Assembly (NCBI RefSeq): GCF_016406145.1 | Contig: NZ_CP066306.1 | Coordinates: 5,710,422-5,774,421, forward strand | DNA: 64,000 bases | Source: Pseudomonas putida | GTDB lineage: Bacteria > Pseudomonadota > Gammaproteobacteria > Pseudomonadales > Pseudomonadaceae | Reading direction: 5' to 3' | Shown: positions 9,301-17,480 of the stretch, piece by piece | Position numbering within the stretch: position 1 is the first letter of the stretch | How the letters are laid out: each line of letters starts with the position of its first letter | The notes under the pieces: model-generated | What the model was told of the DNA's origin: nothing | What the model saw: only the letters and a program-made list of their open reading frames with translations | Databases searched by the model: none | Program-made: the position numbers and the translations under genes

Positions 9301-10234
9301 TTTGGGCTTCCTCGCTTGCGAAAGCCGTCAGCAGGCCATCGAAGATGCCTCCTGCGACCATTGTCAGTTGATCGTCATCGCCAATGCTCTCTCTCAATCC
9401 GGCGAGGACACGCTCGATACCGGGTGCTTCGGAAGGTTGTACGCCTCCCACATCCAGGTAGTGGATGACACCCGCCAGGCGTGCCAGGCCTGGCTGCTGA
9501 AAGGCGAAGCTCTCGATGAGGGTTTCGAAGGAAACCCGCTGGCCAACGTGGCTGAATCGGGCCCCATCAAAATCAAAGCCGAGCGCATCGCTTGGGCAGT
9601 CGCTGGGACTGTCCAACCAAATGAATTGGGCATCGGCATCAACGAAGCGACGGATCAGCCAGGCACAGGCCAACCGGTCTACCCAAGGACGTTTTCGCGT
9701 TGCCCATCGGCGACCTTGGTATTCGCTGCGCTCCAGCTGGTTGATCGCCTCATCGTGCGCACTCGGCTCATCAGAAGACAGAGCGCGGCTAATCGCGGTC
9801 TCAAGCTCCTGCAGGGCCGCGTCGGCTTGGGTCTTGAGTACACCTGGGAAGAAATCGATCGCTGCCAACTGGCCGAAGGCCTTCCTGAGCTTGCGCACCT
9901 GTCGGGCTGTCAGCAACGCATTATCCGGGGATAGGTCAGCTCGGCAGCCTGCAATTTCTTCCATCAGCTTGGCGTATTCATCGCTTCTGTCGAATAGCCC
10001 GCTGAAGCGCTCCTCGCGTTCTGGCAACGACAGCAGAAATGCCGTGCCGTTGATGGCTAGCACATCTCGCTCCACGGCTTCGAACGTTTCGCGGCCCGCG
10101 CTTTGTTCCGGCAGCAAGTACACACCATCGCGTAGCACGGCGGCGCCAGAGGCCTTCAGCGTTCTCCAGGCGCGCATTCGTTCGGTGGCGTTTGCTGTCG
10201 GCAGTCCCAAAATCAATAGCGACCAGCTAATCAT
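9293..10234 (-). CDS. chrB: Chromate resistance regulator ChrB
   Basis: A 313-residue protein with the N-terminal ChrB domain (SWSLLILGLPTANATERMR, then residues suited to DNA binding) and a C-terminal ChrB-C domain (WATRKRPWVDRLACAWLIRR). ChrB is known as a chromate-responsive repressor/sensor for chrA. It is the first gene of the operon chrB-chrA-ChrB-C, whose promoter should lie in 10235-10340, back to back with the nickel exporter promoter. The C-terminal domain is paralogous to the small downstream protein at 7474-7860. Confidence 0.93.
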   Translation of the reverse strand: MISWSLLILGLPTANATERMRAWRTLKASGAAVLRDGVYLLPEQSAGRETFEAVERDVLAINGTAFLLSLPEREERFSGLFDRSDEYAKLMEEIAGCRADLSPDNALLTARQVRKLRKAFGQLAAIDFFPGVLKTQADAALQELETAISRALSSDEPSAHDEAINQLERSEYQGRRWATRKRPWVDRLACAWLIRRFVDADAQFIWLDSPSDCPSDALGFDFDGARFSHVGQRVSFETLIESFAFQQPGLARLAGVIHYLDVGGVQPSEAPGIERVLAGLRESIGDDDQLTMVAGGIFDGLLTAFASEEAQNG

Positions 10235-10341
10235 GTAGAAAACTCAACATAAAATGTATCTTTTCCTACATTAAGCCAGTTTCGTCCAAATGCAACGGGT
10301 ATTCATCGAGCGTGTCGAGCCGTATGGAATCGCGTTGACCA

Positions 10342-10360
10342 TATCCCCCTGGGGGGGATA
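10342..10360. promoter_or_regulatory. CsoR/RcnR-type operator upstream of the nickel exporter
   Basis: TATCCCCCTGGGGGGGATA is a G/C-tract palindrome of the kind bound by CsoR/RcnR/InrS repressors. It lies about 65 bp before the exporter start at 10425. An almost identical site (18 of 19 bases) is at 15453-15471 in front of the InrS-like regulator gene. Confidence 0.75.
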
Positions 10361-10424
10361 CGCTGTTGTCGATCTGATGAAGTTCAGGCGATAGAGATCG
10401 CCTCCAGCCGTGCACGGAGGTGCC

Positions 10425-11729
10425 ATGCTATCTGTCCTGAAAAACCGCACTTACAGGCACCTGTTCATTGCTCAGGTGATTGCCTTGATCGGCACCGGCC
10501 TGGCGACCGTAGCGCTTGGGCTTCTGGCCTATAATCTAGCCGGCGCGCAGGCCGGCGCCGTCTTGGGCACTGCGCTCGCGATCAAGATGGTGGCCTACAT
10601 TGGCGTGGCGCCGATTGCCGGTGCGTTTGCCGAACACCTACCCAGAAAAGCCATGCTGGTCTCCCTCGACCTGGTCAGGGCAGCCGTGGCGCTGTTACTC
10701 CCGTTTGTCACCGAGATCTGGCAGATCTACGTGCTGATTTTCGTGCTGCAGTCTGCATCTGCCGCGTTTACGCCAACGTTCCAGGCCACCATTCCTGACA
10801 TCCTCCCTGACGAGCGTGAGTACACCCGGGCGCTATCACTTTCGCGCCTGGCTTATGACCTGGAGAGTGTTATTAGCCCGATGCTCGCGGCAGCCCTGTT
10901 GACCGTGGTCAGCTTCCACAGCCTGTTCGGTGGCACCGTCGTGGGTTTCCTCGTGTCAGCTGCGATGGTGGTTTCAGCGGTATTGCCGGTAGCCGTTCGC
11001 GGGCCCAAGCGGAGCATCTACGAGCGGACGACCAAAGGCCTACGGATCTTCCTGCGTACCCCGCGCCTGCGCGGCCTCCTGGCCTTGAACCTCGCAATTG
11101 CTGCAGCCAGCGCGATGGTTATCGTGAATACGGTCGTGTTGGTTCAGGCGAAGCTTGGGCTGGATCAGAGCGCGATGGCCATGGCGTTGATGGCTTTCGG
11201 TGGCGGTTCGATGGTGGTGGCCATGCTGCTTCCGCGACTTCTTGAGCGTCTGGACGATCGTAAGGCCATGCTTGCCGGCGGAGCGATCCTGGTGGCTGGT
11301 TTGCTGATCGGGGCTTTCGTCTCCAGTTATTCGGCCTTGGTTGTTCTGTGGGTGGTGCTGGGCGCTGGATATTCCCTGGCACAAACGCCGTCGGGGCGGA
11401 TCTTGCGTCGATCTTCTTCGGCTCAGGATCGACCAGCGCTGTTCGCGGCGCAGTTCGCCTTGTCTCATGCTTGTTGGCTGATTACCTACCCGCTGGCCGG
11501 GTGGCTGGGAGCCAGCGTCAGCCTCACTGCTGCGTTCGTTGGCCTAGGTCTACTCGCTGGGTTTGCGTGGACACTGAGCAAATGGATCTGGCATCCCGAC
11601 CATGAGCACGAGGTTGTGTCGCATCAGCACGACGATCTTTCGGAAGATCATCCTCATGTCGCTGATGGAAAATCTCATGCGCACTCGTTTGTCATTGATG
11701 AGCTCCACCGGAAATGGCCACGGCGATAG
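10425..11729 (+). CDS. MFS nickel exporter, NreB/NrsD-like
   Basis: A 434-residue major facilitator with about 12 membrane segments. The ATG at 10425 is chosen because GGAGG lies just before it; an in-frame GTG at 10410 is the alternative. The C-terminal cytoplasmic tail is rich in His and acidic residues (DHEHEVVSHQHDD, HPHVADGKSHAHSF), as in the nickel exporters NreB and NrsD. The promoter carries a CsoR/RcnR-type operator shared with an InrS-like sensor gene 5 kb away. Nickel specificity is inferred from the His tail and operator; cobalt is also possible. Confidence 0.82.
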   Translation: MLSVLKNRTYRHLFIAQVIALIGTGLATVALGLLAYNLAGAQAGAVLGTALAIKMVAYIGVAPIAGAFAEHLPRKAMLVSLDLVRAAVALLLPFVTEIWQIYVLIFVLQSASAAFTPTFQATIPDILPDEREYTRALSLSRLAYDLESVISPMLAAALLTVVSFHSLFGGTVVGFLVSAAMVVSAVLPVAVRGPKRSIYERTTKGLRIFLRTPRLRGLLALNLAIAAASAMVIVNTVVLVQAKLGLDQSAMAMALMAFGGGSMVVAMLLPRLLERLDDRKAMLAGGAILVAGLLIGAFVSSYSALVVLWVVLGAGYSLAQTPSGRILRRSSSAQDRPALFAAQFALSHACWLITYPLAGWLGASVSLTAAFVGLGLLAGFAWTLSKWIWHPDHEHEVVSHQHDDLSEDHPHVADGKSHAHSFVIDELHRKWPRR

Positions 11730-11769
11730 CGCCCTCCATCCAGGGCGGTGGAGAGTCGCTGGGTCGGTG

Positions 11770-11943
11770 CTATTTCTTGAGCGCCTTCAGCCGCGCACTG
11801 GCTTTCTGTACGGCGGCCATCTTCTCCGGACGTTTCATGCGCTTCCACTTGCGGATTTCATCTTTCGACCGTCCGCAGCTTACACAGAGATCGCCCTTCA
11901 ACTGACAGAGTGAAATACAAGGGTTCTCGATCTGCGAAGCCAT
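11770..11943 (-). CDS. DUF1289 small Cys-rich protein
   Basis: A 57-residue protein with the DUF1289 pattern: ENPCISLC, then GDLCVSCGRSKDEIRKW and a basic C-terminal helix. Four cysteines are spaced like a metal site (C-x3-C near the start, C-x2-C at about residues 20-23). Members of this family are widespread small proteins of unknown function, often next to enzymes or transporters. It converges on the nickel exporter gene (40 bp between stops). Confidence 0.8.
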   Translation of the reverse strand: MASQIENPCISLCQLKGDLCVSCGRSKDEIRKWKRMKRPEKMAAVQKASARLKALKK

Positions 11944-12012
11944 GGATGAGTTACCTGTGGGCAGGATTGTGGCGCGTGAGTGCAGGCCGCCTCAGCGGCC
12001 CGCATCCACAGA

Positions 12013-12954
12013 TTAGGCTTGGTGAATTTCGACGGTCAGGTGCCGAATTTCATGAACCGGCAACAGCCGCTCACGAATACTTTCAACACTGGTTGCGGCT
12101 TTGCCAACAACGCTGACGATAGCGGCGTGGGCGTCGGGGCCTACGCGCCAAACGTGAAGATCGCAGATGCGGACGTCACCCGGTTGCTCAATGAACTCGC
12201 GGATTTCCTGCGCTACGTGATCATCAGTTTTGTCCAGAAGGACGCCGGCAGTCACTTTCATCAGGTTCCAGGACCAGCGCCCGATAACAACGGCGCCGAC
12301 GATGCCCATCACAGGGTCGAGCCAGACCCATCCAAGGTATTTGCCCGCCAGCAGTGCGACGATCGCAAGGACCGAGGTCAGTGCATCGGCCAGGACATGC
12401 ACATAGGCCGATTGCAGATTGTTGTCGCCGTGCCCGTGGCCATGATCGTGGTGATGGTGGTGGTCATGCCCGTGATCATGGTTGTGCCCGTGGCCCAGCA
12501 GCAACGCACTCACGATGTTCACCAGCAAGCCAACTATCGCGATACCAATCGCGATGCTGAATTGCACTTCATTCGGTTGGAACAAACGGACGATCGACTC
12601 AGCACCCACTGCCAGGGCAACGAGTCCCAGGATCAGCGCCGAAGCAAACCCACCCAGATCGCCGACCTTGCCCGTACCAAAACTGAACCCAGAGTTGGTG
12701 GCGTGTCGCTTGGCATACGCGTATGCAGCGGCCGCGATGCCGAGCGCACCAGCGTGTGTGGCCATGTGGAAGCCGTCGGCGAGTAGGGCCATCGATCCGG
12801 TGATGTAGCCTGCGGCAATCTCACCCACCATCATTACAACGGTCAGCAACACGACCCAGAGCGTGCGCTTCGCATTCTCTTCATGGGAGGCACCGAGAAA
12901 AACATGGTCATGGGTGGTTGCCGTCGTGCTCATAGCTTGGATGTCCGAAGTCAT
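12013..12954 (-). CDS. dmeF: Cation diffusion facilitator DmeF (Co/Ni efflux)
   Basis: A 313-residue CDF protein with six membrane segments, a His-rich loop (HGHNHDHGHDHHHHHDHGHG, about residues 154-173) between segments IV and V, and a C-terminal cytoplasmic domain (ICDLHVWRVGPDAHAAIVSV). The metal-binding motif HMATHAGALG has His where Zn-specific CDFs have HxxxD pairs, which fits cobalt/nickel specificity. It overlaps the upstream regulator gene by 4 bp, the known dmeRF arrangement. Cobalt is the best documented substrate in the family. Confidence 0.92.
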   Translation of the reverse strand: MTSDIQAMSTTATTHDHVFLGASHEENAKRTLWVVLLTVVMMVGEIAAGYITGSMALLADGFHMATHAGALGIAAAAYAYAKRHATNSGFSFGTGKVGDLGGFASALILGLVALAVGAESIVRLFQPNEVQFSIAIGIAIVGLLVNIVSALLLGHGHNHDHGHDHHHHHDHGHGHGDNNLQSAYVHVLADALTSVLAIVALLAGKYLGWVWLDPVMGIVGAVVIGRWSWNLMKVTAGVLLDKTDDHVAQEIREFIEQPGDVRICDLHVWRVGPDAHAAIVSVVGKAATSVESIRERLLPVHEIRHLTVEIHQA

Positions 12955-13226
12955 TTTGAGTACCGCTGAATGGCTTCCAGGAGTTCTTCTACGCCCTTGC
13001 TGCGCTCTTCGTCAGTAAGTGACGGGTGAGCTACGTGCGCCCTGGCGTGATCCTTGATGATTTCGTCCAGCAACCCATTCATCGCTCCACGGGCCGATGC
13101 CACCAGTAGCAGGGTCTTGGCGCAGTCCTCTTCTTCCTGAAGGGCTTTTTCAATTGCCTGCACCTGCCCAGCAATGCGTTTGACGCGCTTGAGCAGCGCC
13201 TCTTTGTTCGATGCGAGATGGCCCAT
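12951..13226 (-). CDS. dmeR: RcnR/DmeR-type Ni/Co-responsive repressor
   Basis: A 91-residue all-helical CsoR/RcnR-family protein. The four ligands that define the nickel/cobalt sensor RcnR are at the same positions: His3, Cys35, His60 and His64. It is the first gene of a two-gene operon with dmeF, and G/C-tract operator-like sequences lie immediately upstream (13231-13283), so autoregulation of dmeRF is likely. Confidence 0.92.
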   Translation of the reverse strand: MGHLASNKEALLKRVKRIAGQVQAIEKALQEEEDCAKTLLLVASARGAMNGLLDEIIKDHARAHVAHPSLTDEERSKGVEELLEAIQRYSK

Positions 13227-13230
13227 ACCA

Positions 13231-13283
13231 TACTCCCCCTATGTATATTGGCGCGGAGATTGTCATACCCCACCCCCCTATAC
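13231..13283. promoter_or_regulatory. dmeRF operator region (two C-tract sites)
   Basis: TACTCCCCCTATGTA (13231-13245) and ATACCCCACCCCCCTATAC (13265-13283) resemble RcnR/DmeR half-sites (TACT, C5-6, N, AGTA-like). They lie directly upstream of the dmeR start codon at 13226. Confidence 0.65.
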
Positions 13284-13396
13284 AAGAGACCAGTAATCAG
13301 CAGGCGATTTTTGAGACGAGCGGGATGACTGGCGAACGTATCAACCGTCATCCTGAGGAGCGGTAGATAGAGCCTTCCTTGGCTCTAACCGGGGTA

Positions 13397-13519
13397 TCAG
13401 TCGTGAGCGTGGCCATGGCCCGCGCTATCGTTCGACACCTCTGGCTCGGCATCGCCGCATGCGACGAGCAGGCCGAGGAGACCGATTACAGCGAGCGAAC
13501 GTAGCAGTTTGATGGTCAT
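13397..13519 (-). CDS. Small His-tailed lipoprotein
   Basis: A 40-residue frame with a lipoprotein signal: MTIKLLRSL, a hydrophobic run and the lipobox LVAC with Cys21. The mature part is only about 20 residues and ends GHGHAHD. It lies between the dmeR and HupE blocks in the same direction. A metal-related role is inferred only from the His-rich tail and location. Confidence 0.6.
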   Translation of the reverse strand: MTIKLLRSLAVIGLLGLLVACGDAEPEVSNDSAGHGHAHD

Positions 13520-13593
13520 GTCGTAGGTTCCACAGTGGTGAGATCAAAAAATTGATAGGTCGAGGCTCACTTCTAGTGAGCCTCGACCACGCG

Positions 13594-14265
13594 TCATTTC
13601 TTCAGGTTGAGATAGTCGCCAGTCGTGTTCAGCACAATGGTGACGTTACCCGTGGTACGGTTGCGCCAGAACCAGCCATGGGTGCCGTCGAAGAGCGCAG
13701 TCAGCTCACCCTTGTCGCTTTGCACCTGACGACCCTTGCTGTAGCTGTGGAAGTCGCCCTGGGCCGCGTCATAGGTTTCACCGTGGGTGTCGTGGTTGAC
13801 CGGTCCCGAAGCATTCCACTCATATGCAACGACAGTTCCCTTACGCATTTCGAGCTTGATCTCGCGCCCTTCGCCTGGCTTGAGGGTCAAACTGACCTCG
13901 TCGGTTTTTGCCGCTGGCTGCACTGCTTGCTGGGCAGGCTGCACCGCTGCAACTTGTGGAGCCGGAGCGGGAGCAGCCTCGGGAACCGGTGCCGGTATTG
14001 CCGGCGCAGGTACAGCGGCTTTCGTAGCGGCCTCATCGGCCAAGGCTTCTTGGGCGAGGGAGATCTTGATCTCGCCCATCTGGGTAAGACCCATGGCTCG
14101 GCCCAGACCTGTTGGGTCGACGGCATACTCCGAAGGCATGACCACGGTGACCAGAAGGCCCATCGCGGCAGCGAAGGCGATGGCGGTGGATCGAATGAGC
14201 TGACGGCTGCTCGGCAGTTCGTTTGCCGAAGGAAGTGGGGAGTTGAACATGTTCAGAATCCTCAA
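13594..14265 (-). CDS. Membrane-anchored periplasmic protein of the Ni/Co block
   Basis: About 223 residues with one N-terminal membrane helix (about residues 28-43), an Ala/Pro-rich linker (about residues 85-125: PAPAIPAPVPEAAPAPAPQ), and a C-terminal domain (about residues 130-223) with VSLTLKPGEGREIKLEM and YEWNASGPVNHDTHGE. Similar transmembrane-anchor proteins occur beside hupE-like genes in metal clusters. It overlaps the upstream HupE-like gene by 4 bp, so the two are probably coupled. Function unknown. Confidence 0.7.
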   Translation of the reverse strand: MRILNMFNSPLPSANELPSSRQLIRSTAIAFAAAMGLLVTVVMPSEYAVDPTGLGRAMGLTQMGEIKISLAQEALADEAATKAAVPAPAIPAPVPEAAPAPAPQVAAVQPAQQAVQPAAKTDEVSLTLKPGEGREIKLEMRKGTVVAYEWNASGPVNHDTHGETYDAAQGDFHSYSKGRQVQSDKGELTALFDGTHGWFWRNRTTGNVTIVLNTTGDYLNLKK

Positions 14266-14999
14266 GCGGTAACAATCAGGCCAGTCAGCTGATAACCCAT
14301 CAGCAGGAAACCGGCGCTCATCATGGCAACGTTGGCGGTGTAGGCGTGACGCCAGAAACCACCGGTTCTTCTCCAGAAGCCCATCACGATCAGGATGGCG
14401 CTCAGCGCGAGCAACTGACCGATCTCAACCCCGACATTGAAAGCAATGAGGTTGGGGATCAGGCCGTCGGCCGAGATTTCGTACTCCTGGATCTTTGTTG
14501 CCAGGCCAAAGCCATGCAGCAGGCCGAAGACGAGCGTCGCGGCTTTGGTGTTCGGCTGGTAACCGAACCAGCGCTTGAAGGCCCCCAGGTTGTCCATCGC
14601 CTTGTAGACCACCGAGAAACCGATGATCGCGTCGATGATGTAGGAGCTGATGCTGATCTCAGTAAGCACGCCGAACAGCAGCGTGACCGAATGTCCAACG
14701 GCGAATAGCGTGACGTAGAGGCCCACGTCCTTGAGGCGGTAGAGGAAGAAGATGACGCCGAACAGGAACAGCAGGTGGTCATAGCCCGTCATCATGTGCT
14801 TGGCGCCCATGTAGATGAACGGGATCAGCATGACCCCCGAGCTTTCCTGGATGAATCCCTTGTCGCCTTCCGCTACGGCGTGTGCCAATGCCTCCGGCAT
14901 GCCGATAAGCAATGACGCGACGAACAGGAACAAGAGGCAGATGGGATGGCGTGCACGCACAGCGAGCAAGCTCCCACCCGTTATCGAGTGTAAACGCAT
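14262..14999 (-). CDS. HupE/UreJ-family membrane protein
   Basis: A 245-residue protein with an N-terminal signal/membrane segment, then five or six membrane helices and the HupE/UreJ-2 signature GAKHMMTGYDHLLFLFGVIF; further His-containing helices (LLHGFGLA, FAVGHSVTLLFGV) are typical. HupE proteins are secondary nickel transporters; this long form is also found in heavy-metal efflux clusters. It lies within the Ni/Co cargo and overlaps the downstream anchor-protein gene. Direction of transport cannot be told from sequence. Confidence 0.82.
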   Translation of the reverse strand: MRLHSITGGSLLAVRARHPICLLFLFVASLLIGMPEALAHAVAEGDKGFIQESSGVMLIPFIYMGAKHMMTGYDHLLFLFGVIFFLYRLKDVGLYVTLFAVGHSVTLLFGVLTEISISSYIIDAIIGFSVVYKAMDNLGAFKRWFGYQPNTKAATLVFGLLHGFGLATKIQEYEISADGLIPNLIAFNVGVEIGQLLALSAILIVMGFWRRTGGFWRHAYTANVAMMSAGFLLMGYQLTGLIVTA

Positions 15000-15045
15000 G
15001 GATCAATCCTTTTTGCAGTGATCGAGAGCCGCAAAGCGGCCAGGG

Positions 15046-15405
15046 TCAGGAAGCAAAAGCAGGACGAGGTGGGCGTTCGATTCGGAAGATAGGCGGGTGT
15101 GGTACCGAGTTGCCTGACCAGGCCAATGGCATGGACGGGCCGAAGATAGGTGTCAGTTGCGCAGCAGAAGAGAGCTGAGGGGTCTCGTGCTGGTGGTCGG
15201 GCGTGAGCGGGGCATGATAGTGGTCAGTGCAATGCGCGCAGCTCCATGAGGCCTCGCCATGGTCATGCCCATGCTTCATGTTCCCTGCTTCTTGGGCAGC
15301 GACTTGAGTCGGTACTGCCAACGAATAGGCGTGCCCCGTCCAGGCCAGCATAACGGCCATAGCCAAAGCCACGAGGATGGCTGATGACAGGAAACGACGG
15401 GACAT
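15046..15405 (-). CDS. Secreted His-rich protein (CzcI/DUF2946-like)
   Basis: A 119-residue protein with an N-terminal signal peptide (to about residue 26) and a His-rich mature part: MKHGHDHGEASWSCAHC, DHYHAP, PDHQHETP. The end, IFRIERPPRPAF, resembles the conserved tail of small secreted proteins in Cu/Co/Zn resistance operons. It is the first gene of the minus-strand unit leading into the HupE-like gene. A periplasmic metal-binding role is inferred. Confidence 0.65.
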   Translation of the reverse strand: MSRRFLSSAILVALAMAVMLAWTGHAYSLAVPTQVAAQEAGNMKHGHDHGEASWSCAHCTDHYHAPLTPDHQHETPQLSSAAQLTPIFGPSMPLAWSGNSVPHPPIFRIERPPRPAFAS

Positions 15406-15452
15406 TCAGATGCCTATGACGCTGATTCAACAGCAACGTTGCACGTTTGACC

Positions 15453-15471
15453 TAACCCCCTGGGGGGGATA
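15453..15471. promoter_or_regulatory. CsoR/InrS-type operator between two divergent genes
   Basis: TAACCCCCTGGGGGGGATA lies between the divergent His-rich secreted protein gene (start 15405) and the InrS-like regulator (start 15512). It differs at one base from the site at 10342-10360. It is placed to control both directions. Confidence 0.75.
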
Positions 15472-15511
15472 GCATCGCCAGCGTAATGTATCGCCGACAG
15501 AGACTCAAGAT

Positions 15512-15820
15512 ATGTCCGATGATCACCAGCACGATGATGAACAGGGCCATGCCCATACTCACCAGAGCCATGAGGCGATCATCAAGCGCCTGAAGCGTGC
15601 AGACGGCCATCTGCGCAGCATCATTGCCATGATCGAGGATGGGCGCGAGTGTGTAGACATTGCCCAGCAACTGCATGCGGTTGAAAAGGCCGTCTGCCAG
15701 GCCAAGCGCACGCTCATCCAGGACCATATCGACCACTGTCTTGAGGACTCGGTTGCAGCCTTGAGCAAGGGCGATCGATCGGCCCTGGACGAATTCAAGC
15801 AAATTACCAAGTACCTGTAG
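15512..15820 (+). CDS. InrS-like nickel-responsive repressor (CsoR family)
   Basis: A 102-residue CsoR-family protein with a His-rich N-terminus (DDHQHDDEQGHAHTHQSH). Candidate ligands His15, Cys47, His72 and Cys76 have the spacing (32, 25, 4) of the cyanobacterial nickel sensor InrS (His21, Cys53, His78, Cys82). RcnR would have His at the last position and a copper CsoR would lack the first His. Its promoter palindrome is nearly the same as the one before the NrsD-like exporter at 10425, so it probably represses that gene and itself. Copper sensing cannot be excluded. Confidence 0.82.
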   Translation: MSDDHQHDDEQGHAHTHQSHEAIIKRLKRADGHLRSIIAMIEDGRECVDIAQQLHAVEKAVCQAKRTLIQDHIDHCLEDSVAALSKGDRSALDEFKQITKYL

Positions 15821-15824
15821 GGCC

Positions 15825-16265
15825 GTGTTCGAGCTCACCAGCTACCTCGGCCTGTTTCTGGCAGCTTTTGCGGCCGCCACGCTGCTACCCATGCAGTCAG
15901 AAGCCGCGCTGGCCGCGATGCTAGTGTCTGAGCTGTACCTGCCCGTGGCGCTTGTCGCGGTGGCTACCGCCGGCAATGTGCTGGGTTCCGTGGTTAACTG
16001 GTTTTTGGGTCGAGGCGTCGAGCACTTCAAGCACAAGCGCTGGTTCCCGATTAGGGAGTCCAAGCTGGAGAAGGCACAAGTCTTCTACCAGCGCTATGGA
16101 TACTGGTCACTGCTATTGAGCTGGGTACCCATTATCGGCGATCCAATTACGTTGGTAGCCGGGGTCATGCGCGAGCCACTTTGGCGGTTCACACTGTTGG
16201 TGACCTTGGCCAAGGGTGGGCGGTACTTGCTACTGACTCTTTTGGTACTCGGGAGCATGCCGTGA
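15825..16265 (+). CDS. YqaA/DedA-like membrane protein
   Basis: A 146-residue VTT-domain (SNARE-associated/DedA-like) membrane protein; the start is a GTG 4 bp after the regulator stop. Motifs include FAAATLLPMQSEAALA, GNVLGSVVNWFLGRG and a C-terminal membrane segment after YWSLLLSWVPIIGDP. YqaA-type proteins are predicted lipid flippases or transporters of unknown substrate. It is probably cotranscribed with the InrS-like repressor and the following TraX-like gene (4-bp overlap). Confidence 0.82.
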   Translation: MFELTSYLGLFLAAFAAATLLPMQSEAALAAMLVSELYLPVALVAVATAGNVLGSVVNWFLGRGVEHFKHKRWFPIRESKLEKAQVFYQRYGYWSLLLSWVPIIGDPITLVAGVMREPLWRFTLLVTLAKGGRYLLLTLLVLGSMP

Positions 16266-16993
16266 CGTCAGATCCCATCCGTCACAGAGAGCGGCACACG
16301 GGCCAGGACCTGATCAAGTGGATCGCCTTGATTACGATGGTGCTCGATCACATGCGGTTGGCCTGGCCGGCTACCAGTAACCTGTTTGTCTTAGGCCGAC
16401 TGTCCTTTCCTTTGTTCTGTTTGGCGGTGGCCATCAACGTTTCGCGGAACCAGCCTGGTGAGTTGTTTATCCGGAGTAATGGCCGGTATCTCGCCCTTTT
16501 GGTGTTGTTTGCGGCGCTATCAGAAGTGCCATACCGGATGGTCAGCACCTCAGGCACATTCAACGTCCTGGTCACGTTGGCGTTGGGTCTGCTGGTCGCT
16601 TGGGGAGTGCAGCACCGGACGCTCGAAAGCCTGGTACTGGCCGGCGGGGCGATTCTGGCTGCCTATTTGCTGAGCGAGCCGTTGATGTTCGGCTTTTATG
16701 GAGTGTTCGTGCCGGCAGCTCTGGTGCTCGCGATCAAGCGCCCCGAACTTTTCGCGTTACTGCCCGTCGCACTCTGTGCTGCTGCCAACTCTCGAACTGG
16801 CCTGTTCGAGCAAGCAGCGCAACTAGAACCATTCGCCATCCTCGCACTGTCGACCGCCGCTCTTGCACCTCTGCTCGGTTTGGCGCTGTTCTGGGCCCCA
16901 TTGCCGTTCAAGGTCGTGCCTGTCAAACAGTGGAGCTATTGGTTCTACCCCGGCCACCTGGTGGCGCTACTGGGTATTCGCAACTTGCTTTAG
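16262..16993 (+). CDS. TraX-family membrane protein
   Basis: About 243 residues. A GTG at 16262 overlapping the previous stop (GTGA) is the best start. The opening QDLIKWIALITMVLDHMRL and the end KQWSYWFYPGHLVALLG are hallmarks of TraX-family proteins, polytopic membrane proteins first named for pilin N-acetylation in F plasmids and found widely outside conjugation loci. No conjugation genes are nearby. Role in this operon unknown. Confidence 0.82.
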   Translation: MTSDPIRHRERHTGQDLIKWIALITMVLDHMRLAWPATSNLFVLGRLSFPLFCLAVAINVSRNQPGELFIRSNGRYLALLVLFAALSEVPYRMVSTSGTFNVLVTLALGLLVAWGVQHRTLESLVLAGGAILAAYLLSEPLMFGFYGVFVPAALVLAIKRPELFALLPVALCAAANSRTGLFEQAAQLEPFAILALSTAALAPLLGLALFWAPLPFKVVPVKQWSYWFYPGHLVALLGIRNLL

Positions 16994-17065
16994 CTGCTGG
17001 CTTTGCTTCTATGGCTGGCATCCTCAGGGTCAAGAACACCAGCGCTGAAGGACCTGCGGACCGCC

Positions 17066-17197
17066 TTAGTGACAGTGGCGCTCGCCCGTTTTGTGGTTGG
17101 TGTGGCAACCCTTGGAGTCGGTACCGCCGCTATGTGCGAAGGCAGTGACCGAGGAGAACGACAGGACTGCTGCGATCACGAGGTAAACGATTTTCAT
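17066..17197 (-). CDS. YHYH-type small secreted protein
   Basis: A 43-residue protein with a signal peptide (MKIVYLVIAAVLSFSSV, cut near AFA) and a mature part HSGGTDSKGCHTNHKTGERH-C-H, the pattern of YHYH-domain peptides. The Cys/His content suggests metal binding but the function of the family is not established. It is an isolated gene on the minus strand facing the TraX gene. Confidence 0.72.
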   Translation of the reverse strand: MKIVYLVIAAVLSFSSVTAFAHSGGTDSKGCHTNHKTGERHCH

Positions 17198-17480
17198 CAG
17201 GCTACTCCATGCTTGGTTTTTGTACGTGGCTTCGGCCACCGGCGAAGATTATGGCTAATTGCCTTCATACGGCAAGCGGCTGCGTCCCCGACGAGGTGTG
17301 GTCCAATGAAAGGGGTAATTACGGGCGTCGGGCTGGAGCCCGTGGAATTAAACGCTGCGAGAGTTTTAATTCTCTAAATCCAATCGTCCCGAGTCCCGTA
17401 TACACCTACAGGCCTCCTAATGAGGCCCAAAGAGTGGTGAACTGGCGCTTGCGCTACAGCGCAGAACCCGATACGGGGAG
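17198..17480. other. No gene recognised
   Basis: A stretch of about 280 bp between two minus-strand genes. No frame with a recognisable product was seen. Confidence 0.5.

Noticed and set aside
12354..12560. Plus-strand His/Arg-rich frames over the dmeF His loop
   Set aside because: They are shadows of the repetitive His codons of dmeF on the minus strand.
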